Below are positions 1 to 8,491 of a stretch of DNA of 64,000 nucleotides, one piece after another; position 1 is the first letter of the stretch, and the number at the start of each line of letters is the position of its first letter. Source of the stretch: Mesorhizobium sp. WSM3862 (GTDB lineage: Bacteria > Pseudomonadota > Alphaproteobacteria > Rhizobiales > Rhizobiaceae); contig NZ_NSGE01000002.1 in NCBI RefSeq assembly GCF_002294985.1, positions 310,001 through 374,000 of the forward strand, read 5' to 3'. Under the pieces are notes generated by a model. That model saw only the letters and a list, made by a program, of their open reading frames with translations, made no database searches and was not told where the DNA came from. The position numbers were made by a program, and so were the translations under genes.

Positions 1-49
1 GGCCGATGCCGCGCGCGCCGCCGGTGACGATGGCTGCCCGGCGGGTCAT
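1..49 (-). CDS. SDR family oxidoreductase, N-terminal fragment (runs off left edge)
   Basis: Only the first 16 codons lie in the window. They read MTRRAAIVTGGARGIG, the start of a Rossmann-fold short-chain dehydrogenase with the TGxxxGIG cofactor motif. The ATG overlaps the stop of the upstream GMC oxidoreductase in an ATGA arrangement, which suggests translational coupling and a shared role in the catabolic operon. Nothing can be said about substrate, because the active-site Tyr/Lys region lies outside the window. Confidence 0.85.
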   Translation of the reverse strand, partial: MTRRAAIVTGGARGIG

Positions 50-1548
50 GCCGCGAACTCCGTCTTGCGGATATGGTCTGCCACGCGCAGCGCCTGGGCG
101 GCGATCGACAGCGCCGGATTGACCGCCGCCGAGGTCGGCAGGAAGCCGGCGTCCACGACGAACAGGTTCTTATGGTCGTAAGCACGACAGAACGTATCGA
201 GTGGCGCCGTCGCCGGGTCGTTGCCCATGCGCACCGTGCCGCACTGGTGCGAGGGCGTGCGCTTGTCGAAGGGGCGCGACAGCACGATCGGGTAACCGCA
301 GGCGCGGAAGTTTTCGCGCATCACCTTGGTCAGGCCTTCCAGCGACTGCATGTTGGAGCGCCGCCACTGCATGACGATCTCCTTGCCGTCGACCAGGATG
401 CGGCTTTCAGGATCGGGCAGGTCCTCGCACATCAGGTACCAGTCGACGGCGTGGCCGGCCATGAAATCGAGCGCGAATCTCGGCGCCAGCTTCACATTGG
501 CCCGCAGCATGTTGCCGTCGATCTTGCCGAGCAGTTGCACGTTGCCGAGTGGTTTACCGCCCTTGCCGTCCGACAGATAATAGTCGTTGAGCATCAGCGT
601 CTTCTGGTAGACGGCGTCGTTGCGGCGGCGCGGGTCGATCGCCAGCATCGCGCTCGAATTGTGGTTCATGAAATTGCGGCCGACCTGGTCGGAACTGTTG
701 GCGAGGCCTTTGCCGTTTGTCGAGGGCGAGCGCAGCAGGATGACGGCGGAGTTGATCGCGCCGGCCGAAAGGATGACCAGCTTCGGCGAGAGCGTCCTTT
801 GCGAGCCGTTCTGCGTGTAATGAATGGCGGCAATCGATTTGCCGTCCGGCGAGGCCTCGAGCCAGTCGACATGGGCGCCGGTTTCGAGCTTGATGTTATT
901 GTCATTGAGCGCAGCCGCCAGAGGCCCGGTCTGGGCGTCGACCTTGCCTTGGCCGGTGTTCGGAAAAGCATCCCAGCCGGTCTTGCCCTCCTTCAGCCAG
1001 GCTTCGATGTCGACGCCGAGCGGCAGCGAGGCAGGATGCAGGCCGAGGCCTTTGAGTTCGGCGCGGGCACGCGCGATCGAAGGTTCGTCGGGCACCGGCT
1101 TGAAGGCATAGGGAACCGAATGGAACGGCTCGGTCGGATCCTCGCCGAGCGCGCCGCGCACCCGGAAAAGCTGCTCGGCCTTCGAATACCAGGGTTCGAA
1201 CTCGTCATAGGAAAACGGCCAGGCCGGCGAGACACCGCCGAAATGCTCCAGCTCGGAGAAATCCTCCTTGCGGTAGCGGATCAGCACCGCGCCGAAAAAT
1301 TTCGAGTTGCCGCCGACATAATAGTAATTGCCGGGGTTGAACGCGGCGCCGCCGGCCTCGCGCCACATCTCCTTCGGCCGGTAATGCCCGTCGACGAAGA
1401 TCGAGCGCGTCGAGCGCGCATGCGGCGTCGCGGGCAGCGGTTCACCACGTTCCAGGATCAGGATCGAGGCGCCGCTGCCGGCCAAGCCGGAGGCGATCGT
1501 GGCGCCGCCGATGCCGGAGCCGATGATGACGATATCCGGATTTGTCAT
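46..1548 (-). CDS. GMC family FAD-dependent oxidoreductase
   Basis: A 500-residue flavoprotein of the glucose-methanol-choline family, which oxidises an alcohol or a sugar hydroxyl. The FAD-binding GSGIGG motif is at residues 10-15. The C-terminal GMC_oxred_C part carries HQCGTVRMG near 434, with its active-site His, and NPALSIAAQALR near 477. The family includes glucoside 3-dehydrogenase, gluconate 2-dehydrogenase and choline oxidase-like enzymes. No signal peptide is visible, so it is probably cytosolic, unlike many dehydrogenases that feed cytochromes. It sits downstream of a sugar ABC importer and overlaps the next SDR gene by 4 nt. I infer that it oxidises the imported sugar or a derivative. 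The exact substrate cannot be read from sequence. Confidence 0.9.
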   Translation of the reverse strand: MTNPDIVIIGSGIGGATIASGLAGSGASILILERGEPLPATPHARSTRSIFVDGHYRPKEMWREAGGAAFNPGNYYYVGGNSKFFGAVLIRYRKEDFSELEHFGGVSPAWPFSYDEFEPWYSKAEQLFRVRGALGEDPTEPFHSVPYAFKPVPDEPSIARARAELKGLGLHPASLPLGVDIEAWLKEGKTGWDAFPNTGQGKVDAQTGPLAAALNDNNIKLETGAHVDWLEASPDGKSIAAIHYTQNGSQRTLSPKLVILSAGAINSAVILLRSPSTNGKGLANSSDQVGRNFMNHNSSAMLAIDPRRRNDAVYQKTLMLNDYYLSDGKGGKPLGNVQLLGKIDGNMLRANVKLAPRFALDFMAGHAVDWYLMCEDLPDPESRILVDGKEIVMQWRRSNMQSLEGLTKVMRENFRACGYPIVLSRPFDKRTPSHQCGTVRMGNDPATAPLDTFCRAYDHKNLFVVDAGFLPTSAAVNPALSIAAQALRVADHIRKTEFAA

Positions 1549-1553
1549 GGTCT

Positions 1554-1653
1554 AAAGCGCGTCGTGTTTGAACTGACCGGGACCACGCGCTTTATATCTT
1601 TGTCTTGACGCATGTCGCTGCCCCAAAACCGGATCCACTTTTGGGCGACATGC
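1554..1653. repeat. Two-hairpin intergenic repeat, family A, copy 1
   Basis: A roughly 100-bp element between the ABC ATPase and GMC genes. It consists of one inverted repeat (AAAGCGCGT ... ACGCGCTTT), a spacer ATATCTTTGT, and a second inverted repeat (GCATGTCG ... CGACATGC) that encloses CCAAAA ... TTTTGG. The same layout recurs at 14483-14579, and a diverged relative is at 61397-61443. It looks like a dispersed, REP-like rhizobial palindrome. As RNA it would form two stems and could act as a processing or stabilising element inside the operon. Confidence 0.75.
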
Positions 1654-1654
1654 A

Positions 1655-2770
1655 TCAGAGAATGCGCTTCTCGGTCGCCGGATCGAAGAACACCGCCTTG
1701 CTGAGATTGAAGGCCAGCGGCGTGCTGGTGCCGGGCTGGATCCTGGCGTCGGCGCGCAGCCGCGCCACCACGCCCTTGCCGCCGAGATTGGTGACGGCGA
1801 ACGTGTCCGATCCCGCCGGCTCGACCACTTCGATGTGGCAGTCGGCGGTGGCGATTTCGGATCCGTTGCGCTCGGCGCCTTCTGGATCGGTCAGCGCTTC
1901 CGGGCGCACGCCGAAGATGACCGGCTTGTCCTTGAAGGCCGCAAGGCCGGTCGGCGCGCCGGGCAGCGACAGCGTGATCGGTTGGCGGGCCTCACGATCG
2001 AGAACAACGGAAAGCCCGCTGCCATTGGCGCCGATCTTGGCCGGGATCAGGTTCATCGCGGGCGAGCCCATGAAATCGGCGACGAAGACATTGGTCGGGT
2101 TGTTGTAGACTTCGGCCGGCGTGCCGAACTGCTGTACCTCGCCATCGCGCATCACGGCGATCTTGGTCGCCAGCGTCATCGCCTCGATCTGGTCGTGGGT
2201 GACATAGACGATCGTGGTGCCGGTCGTGGCGTGCAGGCGCTTGATCTCGATGCGCATGTCGACGCGCAGCTTGGCGTCGAGGTTAGAAAGCGGCTCGTCA
2301 AACAGGAAGAGTTTCGGGTCGCGCACCAGCGCCCGGCCCATGGCGACGCGCTGGCGCTGGCCGCCGGAAAGCTGGCTGGGCTTGCGGTTGAGCAGGTGAC
2401 CGATCTGCAGGATCTTTGCCACCTTGTCGATCGCCGCCTGGCGCTCCGCCGCCGGCACGCCGCGCATCTCCATGCCGAAGGCGATGTTTCCGGCAACCGT
2501 CATGTTCGGATAGAGCGCGTAGCTCTGGAAAACCATGGCGATGTCGCGCTTCGAGGGATGCAGATCGTTGATCGCGCGGCCGTCGACGCGGATCTGGCCC
2601 TCGGTGATGGTTTCCAGCCCGGCAATGGTGTTGAGCAGCGTGGACTTGCCGCAGCCGGACGGGCCGACCAGCACCAGGAAGCCGCCCTTTTCGAGCTCGA
2701 CATCGATGCCCTTCAGGATCTCGACATTCCCGAAGCGCTTCTTCAGCCCATCAATTTCCAGAAAAGCCAT
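1655..2770 (-). CDS. Sugar ABC transporter ATP-binding protein (MalK/UgpC family)
   Basis: A 371-residue ATPase that powers carbohydrate import. It shows Walker A GPSGCGKST at about 36-44, the LSGGQRQRV signature near 135, Walker B LFLFDEP followed by the D-loop SNLDA near 155, and an H-loop in YVTHDQ. The C-terminal 130 residues form the TOBE/OB regulatory extension typical of MalK, UgpC and MsmX. The neighbouring two permeases and binding protein complete a CUT1-type importer. The gene lies 22 nt behind the second permease. In this family the ATPase can be shared by several sugar transporters. Confidence 0.95.
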   Translation of the reverse strand: MAFLEIDGLKKRFGNVEILKGIDVELEKGGFLVLVGPSGCGKSTLLNTIAGLETITEGQIRVDGRAINDLHPSKRDIAMVFQSYALYPNMTVAGNIAFGMEMRGVPAAERQAAIDKVAKILQIGHLLNRKPSQLSGGQRQRVAMGRALVRDPKLFLFDEPLSNLDAKLRVDMRIEIKRLHATTGTTIVYVTHDQIEAMTLATKIAVMRDGEVQQFGTPAEVYNNPTNVFVADFMGSPAMNLIPAKIGANGSGLSVVLDREARQPITLSLPGAPTGLAAFKDKPVIFGVRPEALTDPEGAERNGSEIATADCHIEVVEPAGSDTFAVTNLGGKGVVARLRADARIQPGTSTPLAFNLSKAVFFDPATEKRIL

Positions 2771-2792
2771 GGTCGTTCCTTCAGAGATAGGG

Positions 2793-3737
2793 TCAGCCCT
2801 TGACCGCGCCGGCCATCAGCCCGCGCACGAAATAGCGGCCGGCGACGACATAGACGATCAGGGTGGGGAGCGCGGCAATCATCGCCGCCGCCATGTTGAC
2901 GTTGTATTCGACGACGCCGGTCGAGGTGTTGACGACATTGTTGAGCGCCACCGTCATCGGCATCACGTCGCCGGTGCCGGCGTAAGCGGAAGCGAACAGG
3001 AAGTCGTTCCAGATGTTGGTGAACTGGTAGATGACGGTGACGACGAAGATCGGCATCGAGTTGGGCAGCATGATGCGACGGAAAATCTGGAAGAAGGAGG
3101 CGCCGTCGACCTGCGCCGCCTTCACCAGTTCGGTCGGAAAGGCCTCGTAATAGTTGCGGAAGAACAGCGTGGTGAAGCCGAGGCCGTAGACCACATGGAC
3201 GAAGGCCAGGTTGACCGTCGAGTTGCCGAGGCCGAAGTTGAACCCCGTCGCGTTCTGCAGGCTGGCGCCGAAGCGGCCGATGCTGCCGAGGATGGTCGCC
3301 ATTGGCAAGAGCACCGACTGGAACGGAATGAAGCAGGCAAACAGCATCATCGCGAAGACCAGCGTGTGGCCGCGGAAGCGCCATTTGGTCAGCACATACC
3401 CGTTGAGAGCGCCGAGCAGCGTCGAGATCAGCACCGCCGGCACCACCATCTTGATGGAGTTCCAGAAGTAGCCCTTGATGCCGGCACAAGTCAGGCCGAC
3501 GCAGGTTTCGCCCCAGGCCTTGAACCATGGCGCGATGGTCGGCGACTGCGGCAGCGCCAGCATGTTGCCGTTCTGGATCTCGTCCATGGTCTTGAACGAG
3601 GTGACCAGCATGACGAAGAGCGGCATCAGGTAGAACAGCGCGAACAGCGCAAGCAGTCCGTAGATGACGATGCGGTTGATCGTCGTGGCGCTGACGCCGC
3701 TCGATGCCTGGCGGGCCGGTGAGGTGACGGCGCTCAT
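2793..3737 (-). CDS. Carbohydrate ABC transporter permease (MalG/GtsC-like)
   Basis: A 314-residue inner-membrane protein of the binding-protein-dependent transport family. It has six predicted membrane segments, the first at about 27-47. The cytoplasmic EAA loop reads ELVKAAQVDGASFFQIFRRI and contacts the ATPase. The start codon overlaps the stop of the upstream permease (ATGA), so the two subunits are probably made in equal amounts. The large periplasmic loop after the first segment, containing two Cys, resembles glucose/mannose-type (Gts) permeases more than maltose ones; that resemblance is recalled, not computed. Confidence 0.93.
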   Translation of the reverse strand: MSAVTSPARQASSGVSATTINRIVIYGLLALFALFYLMPLFVMLVTSFKTMDEIQNGNMLALPQSPTIAPWFKAWGETCVGLTCAGIKGYFWNSIKMVVPAVLISTLLGALNGYVLTKWRFRGHTLVFAMMLFACFIPFQSVLLPMATILGSIGRFGASLQNATGFNFGLGNSTVNLAFVHVVYGLGFTTLFFRNYYEAFPTELVKAAQVDGASFFQIFRRIMLPNSMPIFVVTVIYQFTNIWNDFLFASAYAGTGDVMPMTVALNNVVNTSTGVVEYNVNMAAAMIAALPTLIVYVVAGRYFVRGLMAGAVKG

Positions 3738-4693
3738 CGCGGCTTCTCCCTGAGCTCGGAATAGAGATAAGGCACGATGATCGCGGTCAGCGTCATCAGC
3801 ATGATCACCGCGCTCGCCGAGCCGACCGCCATCTCGTTGCGCTTGAAGGTGAACTCATACATGAAGTTGGAGGGCAGCCAGGCCGAGCCGCCCGGTCCGC
3901 CGCTGGTCAGCGCCACGACAAGGTCATAGGACTTGATGGCCAGATGCGCGAGCACGATGAAGGCCGACAGGAACACCGGCCTGAGCAGCGGAATAACGAT
4001 GCGGCGGTAGAGCTGGAAGGTGGTGGCGCCATCGATCTGCGCGGCCTTCATGATCTCACCGTCGATGCCGCGAAGCCCGGCCAGAAACATCGCCATGATG
4101 AAGCCGGAAGCCTGCCAGACGCCGGCGATCACCACCGTGTAGATGACGAAATCCTTGTTCTTGATCCAGTCGAAATGGAAGCTCGTCCAGCCCCATTGGT
4201 GTAGGGTCTGCTCGAGACCGAGGCCGGGGTCGAGGAACCACTTCCAGGCGACGCCGGTGACGATGAAGGAGAGCGCCATCGGATAGAGATAGATCGGCCG
4301 CAGCATGCCTTCGCCGCGGATCTTCTGGTCGAGCAGGATGGCCAGGAACAGGCCGAGCGCCAGGCAGATCAGGATGTAGAGGAAGCCGAAAATCCCCATG
4401 TTGGTGATCGAGGTGTACCAGCTCGACGGCGGGTCGCTCTCGAAGGTCCAGCGCCACAGCCGCTGATAGGCGCGGGCGCCGGTGATGTCGTAGGATGGGA
4501 AGGTCTTGGAATTGGTGAACGACAGATAGATCGTCCACAGGATGAAGCCATAGACGAAGACGATCGTCGCCGCGAAGCTCGGCGCCAGGACGATCTTCGG
4601 CAACAGGTCCTGCAATCGCGAGCGGACGGAGGCGCCGGGACGGGCGTCATGTTCCGGCGTCAGCTTGATTTGGGTTTCGGCGACTGTGCTCAT
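3734..4693 (-). CDS. Carbohydrate ABC transporter permease (MalF/GtsB-like)
   Basis: A 319-residue integral membrane subunit of the sugar importer. A hydrophilic N-terminus of about 30 residues is followed by membrane segments from about residue 36. The EAA loop is EIMKAAQIDGATTFQLYRRI. The aromatic-rich periplasmic region between the first and second segments (YDITGARAYQRLW) is typical of the GtsB/UgpA type. It pairs with the downstream permease through a 4-nt overlap. It is separated from the binding-protein gene upstream by 186 bp containing two hairpins. Confidence 0.93.
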   Translation of the reverse strand: MSTVAETQIKLTPEHDARPGASVRSRLQDLLPKIVLAPSFAATIVFVYGFILWTIYLSFTNSKTFPSYDITGARAYQRLWRWTFESDPPSSWYTSITNMGIFGFLYILICLALGLFLAILLDQKIRGEGMLRPIYLYPMALSFIVTGVAWKWFLDPGLGLEQTLHQWGWTSFHFDWIKNKDFVIYTVVIAGVWQASGFIMAMFLAGLRGIDGEIMKAAQIDGATTFQLYRRIVIPLLRPVFLSAFIVLAHLAIKSYDLVVALTSGGPGGSAWLPSNFMYEFTFKRNEMAVGSASAVIMLMTLTAIIVPYLYSELREKPR

Positions 4694-4779
4694 CGGCTCA
4701 TCCAGTACCGGTTATTGGGGACCAGCCAGCGTGCGGCGCACACCAGGCAGCAATCCCGTATATCGTCTCGACAGGAGAC

Positions 4780-4801
4780 CTCCCCCGCCGGAGCGGGGGA
4801 G
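4780..4801. repeat. Perfect 9-bp hairpin in the SBP-permease gap
   Basis: CTCCCCCGC and GCGGGGGAG form a perfect 9-bp inverted repeat with a CGGA loop. It lies between the binding-protein gene and the first permease gene. Stable stems at this point in ABC operons (as in malE-malF) are known to protect the upstream message and raise binding-protein levels. The sequence itself shows only the stem; no T-run follows it on the minus strand, so it is not an ordinary terminator. Confidence 0.7.
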
Positions 4802-4820
4802 ACTCGAGTGGTTTTGTTTA

Positions 4821-4871
4821 TGCAATTCCGAACGGAAAACCGCTATGCACTTTTCCTGGAATTGCTCCAGC
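4821..4871. repeat. Intergenic palindromic repeat, family B (partial copy)
   Basis: GCAATTCCGA ... TCCTGGAATTGC forms an imperfect stem just downstream of the binding-protein stop codon. The inner part (CGGAAAACCG, then CACTTTTCC) matches the second half of a larger element at 51500-51599. This is therefore a dispersed repeat, not a site private to this operon. Together with the stem at 4780-4801 it puts two structured elements between the binding protein and the permeases. Confidence 0.6.
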
Positions 4872-4879
4872 AAAACGCC

Positions 4880-6133
4880 TTACTTGGCGTCGTCGATCGC
4901 CTTGACCAATTCGGTCACGGCTTCGTCCGAGGTCTTGATCTGGCCATGGACGAACTTCGAGATGACGTCCTTGTAGGCGTTGGCGACAGCCGGGGGCGCG
5001 CCATAGCCCTGGGCCAACGAGCCGAACAGCTTGCCGCCCTCGTTAGCCGCCTTAAGGTCGGCGATGCCCTTCTTGCCGCAAGCATCGAAGTCGGTGTCCG
5101 GCACGTCGGTACGGGCGGGGACCGAGCCCTTCACGACATTGAAAGCCGACTGGAAGCTCTTCGAAAGGGTGGCGGTGGCCAGAGCGACCTGCGCGGCCTT
5201 GCGGTCGTCCGGAACGTTGAACATGCCGAACATGTCGGAGTTGTAGATCACCGAGCCGTCGGTGCCCGGGAAGCGGTAGCAGAGGAAGTCCGTGCCCGGG
5301 GTCTTGTTGGCGGCGTGGAACTCGCCCTTGGCCCAGTCGCCCATGACCTGAACCAGCGCATCGCCCTTGATGACCATGGCGGTGGCGAGGTTCCAGTCGC
5401 GGCCCGAGAAGTTCGGGTCGACATAGGTGACGAGCTTGGCAAGGTTGTCGAACGACTTCTTCATCGTGTCGGACTTGAGCGACTCCTCATCGAGGTCGTT
5501 CATCGCCTTCTTGTAGAATTCCGGTCCGCCGGTCGACAGCACGACGGAGTCGAACATGGTCGCTTCCTGCCAGTTCTGGCCGCCAAGCGCCAGCGGGATG
5601 ACGCCAGCAGCCTTGGCCTTGTCGAGCAGGGCGATGAAGTCGTCGAAGGTCTTTGGCTCGGTGCCGCCGATCTTGTCCATCACGGCCTTGTTGATCCACA
5701 GCCAGTTAACCGAGTGGACGTTGACCGGAGCCGCGACCCACTTGCCGTCATAGACGGAGAACTTCTGCAGGGCGGCCGGAACGCTCTTGTCCCAGCCTTC
5801 CTTCTTGGCGGTCTCGGTGAGGTCGCCCATGACGCCAGCAGCGGCATAGTCGAGCACGGTGTAGCCCAGCATCTGCGAGGCAGTCGGATAGTTGCCGGCC
5901 GCGACCATCGCCTTCAGCGCGGTCATGGCGGCGTCGCCGCCGCCGCCGGCCACCGGCACGTCCTTCCAGGCATAGCCTTCCTTGGCCAGATCCTGCTTCA
6001 GCACGTTCAGAGCAGCCGCTTCGCCGCCCGACGTCCACCAATGCAGCATCTGCACTTCCTTGACGTCCGCGGCATGCGCCGAGAACGCAAAGCTCGTCGC
6101 AAGAGCCGTTCCGATAAGCAGTTTGCGCAACAT
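4880..6133 (-). CDS. Sugar ABC transporter substrate-binding protein (glucose/mannose GtsA-like)
   Basis: A 417-residue periplasmic binding protein of the solute-binding family 1 type. A Sec signal peptide ends at SAHA-AD (about residue 21). The mature N-terminus, [20 protein letters not shown], and the following [10 protein letters not shown] are the pattern I associate with glucose/mannose-binding GtsA proteins of Pseudomonas and Thermus. A single Cys pair further on could form a disulphide. It is the first transport gene after the enzymes, 59 nt behind the aldehyde dehydrogenase. The hairpins after its stop suggest it is expressed above the permeases. The ligand is presumably a hexose or a small glucoside, but this is inference. 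Confidence 0.92.
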   Translation of the reverse strand: MLRKLLIGTALATSFAFSAHAADVKEVQMLHWWTSGGEAAALNVLKQDLAKEGYAWKDVPVAGGGGDAAMTALKAMVAAGNYPTASQMLGYTVLDYAAAGVMGDLTETAKKEGWDKSVPAALQKFSVYDGKWVAAPVNVHSVNWLWINKAVMDKIGGTEPKTFDDFIALLDKAKAAGVIPLALGGQNWQEATMFDSVVLSTGGPEFYKKAMNDLDEESLKSDTMKKSFDNLAKLVTYVDPNFSGRDWNLATAMVIKGDALVQVMGDWAKGEFHAANKTPGTDFLCYRFPGTDGSVIYNSDMFGMFNVPDDRKAAQVALATATLSKSFQSAFNVVKGSVPARTDVPDTDFDACGKKGIADLKAANEGGKLFGSLAQGYGAPPAVANAYKDVISKFVHGQIKTSDEAVTELVKAIDDAK

Positions 6134-6192
6134 GCACTACCTCCCTTGTTGCATTCACATAACCGGCGGGGTGACCGCCGGGGTCTCCCAAC

Positions 6193-7704
6193 TCAGCCGA
6201 GCCACCATCCGGTGCGCTGGCCGCGATGAAACTGGATTGTCTTTTCCTCGGTATAGTCCTCGACGGCGCGTTTGCCGAGTTCGCGTCCGAGACCGGATTG
6301 CTTGTAGCCGCCGAAGGGCAGTTCGGGATAACCCTCCATGAACGTATTCACCCAAACCGTCCCCGAACGCACACCGCGCGCCACCGACATGCATGTGTCG
6401 ATGCTGGCGCTCCACACTCCCGCAGACAGACCATAGGGCGTGTTGTTGGCGATGTGCAATGCCCTTTCAATCGTTTCAAAAGTGAGCACGGACAGCACCG
6501 GCCCGAAGACTTCCTCGCGCGCGATTTCCATGTCCTCGGTAACGTTGCGGACAATGGTCGGATCGAGATACTGGCCGGCGTTGGAGGCGAGCTGTCCGCC
6601 GCCGCTGAAGACGCTGCCGCCGCCGGTTTTGGCCGCCGTCACATAGCCGGCTACCTTTGCCATGTGGTCGGCCGAGATCATCGCGCCGACCTTGGTGCGG
6701 TCGTCAAGCGGATCGCCGACTTTCACCCTCTCGGCCAGCGCCTTGACTGCGCCGAGAAAGTCGTCCGCGATCGCCTCATGCACGATCAGCCGACTGCCGG
6801 CATTGCAGCATTCGCCGGCGTTGAAGAAGCCGCCGAAGACTGCGGCATCCGCCGCTGCTTCGAGATCGGCGTCGGGAAAGACGATCTGGCCGTTCTTGCC
6901 GCCGAGCTCCATCGACACCTTCTTCAGCGAACTGGACGCCGCCGCCATGGTCATCTTGCCGACGCGGGTCGAGCCGGTGAAGGACACCATCTCAACCAGC
7001 GGATGGCTGACCATTGGCGCGCCGACATCGCTACCCAGGCCAGCGAGGATGTTGACGACACCCGTCGGCAGGCCGGCCTGCAGCAGGATATCGCCGAGCA
7101 CGAAGGTCGACGCCGAGGTCATCTCGCTCGGCTTGACCACGGCAGTGCAGCCGGCCGCGAGCGCGAAGGGCAGTTTCTGGCTGACGATCAGGAAGGGAAA
7201 ATTCCACGGCGTGATGATCGAGACGACGCCGATCGGCTCGCGCACGACCACGCCCAGCATGTCATCGCCGAGATTGGCGTAGCTCTCGCCATGGAGCGTG
7301 CGGGCAAGCGAAGCGGCATAGCGCCAGATGTCGACGGCGCCGCCGATCTCGCCGCGCGCCTGTGCGACCGGCTTGCCGGATTCCAACGCGTCGAGCCTGG
7401 CAATCTCTTCCAGCCGGCCCTCGATCAGATCGGCCGCTTTGAGCAGCACCGCGGCGCGTTCCGACGCCTTCATGCGCGGCCATGCGCCGGCCTCGAAGGC
7501 CTTGTGCGCGGCCTGCACCGCAGCGTCGACTTCCGCAGCACCCGCCTGCGCATAGCGTGAAACCGCAAAACCGTGGCCGGGGCTGATGCGTTCGATCGTG
7601 CGGCCGTCCCGGGCATCGACATGTTTGCCGTCGATCAGAAGCTTGTAGCTCTTCGGCGCCTGAGACGCTTCGACCGGCATGGAAATGTTAAGCGGTGCGT
7701 TCAT
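6193..7704 (-). CDS. NAD(P)-dependent aldehyde dehydrogenase
   Basis: A 503-residue ALDH-superfamily enzyme that oxidises an aldehyde to an acid. It shows the TPWNFPF substrate-channel motif, a general-base Glu in SMELGGKNGQ near 268, and the catalytic Cys in NAGECCNAGSR near 302. Two adjacent Cys occur there, where many family members have QxC. The chosen ATG gives MNAPLN; a longer in-frame extension upstream would run into the crotonase gene and is not family-like. It lies 10 nt after the crotonase and belongs to the same operon. The aldehyde is probably a product of the neighbouring aldolase or CoA-linked steps. Confidence 0.93.
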   Translation of the reverse strand: MNAPLNISMPVEASQAPKSYKLLIDGKHVDARDGRTIERISPGHGFAVSRYAQAGAAEVDAAVQAAHKAFEAGAWPRMKASERAAVLLKAADLIEGRLEEIARLDALESGKPVAQARGEIGGAVDIWRYAASLARTLHGESYANLGDDMLGVVVREPIGVVSIITPWNFPFLIVSQKLPFALAAGCTAVVKPSEMTSASTFVLGDILLQAGLPTGVVNILAGLGSDVGAPMVSHPLVEMVSFTGSTRVGKMTMAAASSSLKKVSMELGGKNGQIVFPDADLEAAADAAVFGGFFNAGECCNAGSRLIVHEAIADDFLGAVKALAERVKVGDPLDDRTKVGAMISADHMAKVAGYVTAAKTGGGSVFSGGGQLASNAGQYLDPTIVRNVTEDMEIAREEVFGPVLSVLTFETIERALHIANNTPYGLSAGVWSASIDTCMSVARGVRSGTVWVNTFMEGYPELPFGGYKQSGLGRELGKRAVEDYTEEKTIQFHRGQRTGWWLG

Positions 7705-7714
7705 CGTATTTCTC

Positions 7715-8491
7715 TCAAGATCTCGAAAAGCCCGGCTTGTGCCTGGCCTTGAAGGCGCCGACACCGGCCTTGAGATCGTCGGTGAGCGCAATGAAGCCGC
7801 TGGCCAGCGCTTCCGTAGCGGCGGCGTCTTCCTCGCCTTCGGCAATGCCGATCATCAGCTTGGCGGCCTCGGTTGCGAGCGGACCACGCTCGGCGATCTT
7901 TTCTCCCCAGGCTTTTGCTTCACCCAAGGCCTTGCCGGTTTCGACGACGCGGTCGACGACGCCGAGGGCAAGCGCCTCGTTCGCCAGCAGGACTTCGCCC
8001 CCTATTGCCATGCGCCGCACCGTTTGCGCGCCGAAGCGGCGCACGGCGCGCTGCGTACCAGACCAGCCGGGCACGACGCCGATCGAGGTTTCGGGAAAGC
8101 CGAGCTTGATCTGGGTTTCGGCGACGCGGAAATCGCAGGCGGCGGCCAATTCCAAGCCGCCGCCCAGCGCATGGCCGGACAGCACGGCGATGGTCGGTTG
8201 CCGAAGCCGCGCCAGCCGGTCGAAGACACGATGGCCATAGCGCACCCATTGAACCTGGAAATCGGCGGCGCTTAATTGTGCCCAGGCCTCGACGTCGCCG
8301 CCGGCGCAAAAACCCTTGCCTTCGCCGCTGATGAGCACGACACGGACACCCTCGGCCAGCTCGGCCTTGTCGAGCGCGGCTTCGAGCGCGCGCAGCATCG
8401 GAATGTCGAGCGCGTTGAACTTTTCCGGCCGCCTGAGCGTCACGGTACCGATCACGCCATCCTGCTCGAAGGTGACGAGTCGTTCAGCCAT
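7715..8491 (-). CDS. Enoyl-CoA hydratase/isomerase (crotonase) family protein
   Basis: A 258-residue crotonase-fold protein. The oxyanion-hole segments are GKGFCAGGDVEAW (about 62-74) and HALGGGLELA (about 103-112). FPETSIGVVPGWSGTQ supplies the first catalytic-type Glu. By eye, the position of the second Glu of true hydratases appears to be occupied by a non-acidic residue (RRMAIGGE). The reaction may therefore be isomerisation, hydrolysis or retro-Claisen cleavage instead of simple hydration. Its start overlaps the CoA-transferase stop by 8 nt, which implies that it acts on the CoA thioester made by that enzyme. Confidence 0.9.
   Translation of the reverse strand: MAERLVTFEQDGVIGTVTLRRPEKFNALDIPMLRALEAALDKAELAEGVRVVLISGEGKGFCAGGDVEAWAQLSAADFQVQWVRYGHRVFDRLARLRQPTIAVLSGHALGGGLELAAACDFRVAETQIKLGFPETSIGVVPGWSGTQRAVRRFGAQTVRRMAIGGEVLLANEALALGVVDRVVETGKALGEAKAWGEKIAERGPLATEAAKLMIGIAEGEEDAAATEALASGFIALTDDLKAGVGAFKARHKPGFSRS

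Noticed and set aside
73..1608. A 511-codon open frame on the plus strand opposite the GMC gene
   Set aside because: Arg/His/Asp-rich translation without motifs, fully antisense to a well-conserved gene; a GC-rich codon shadow.
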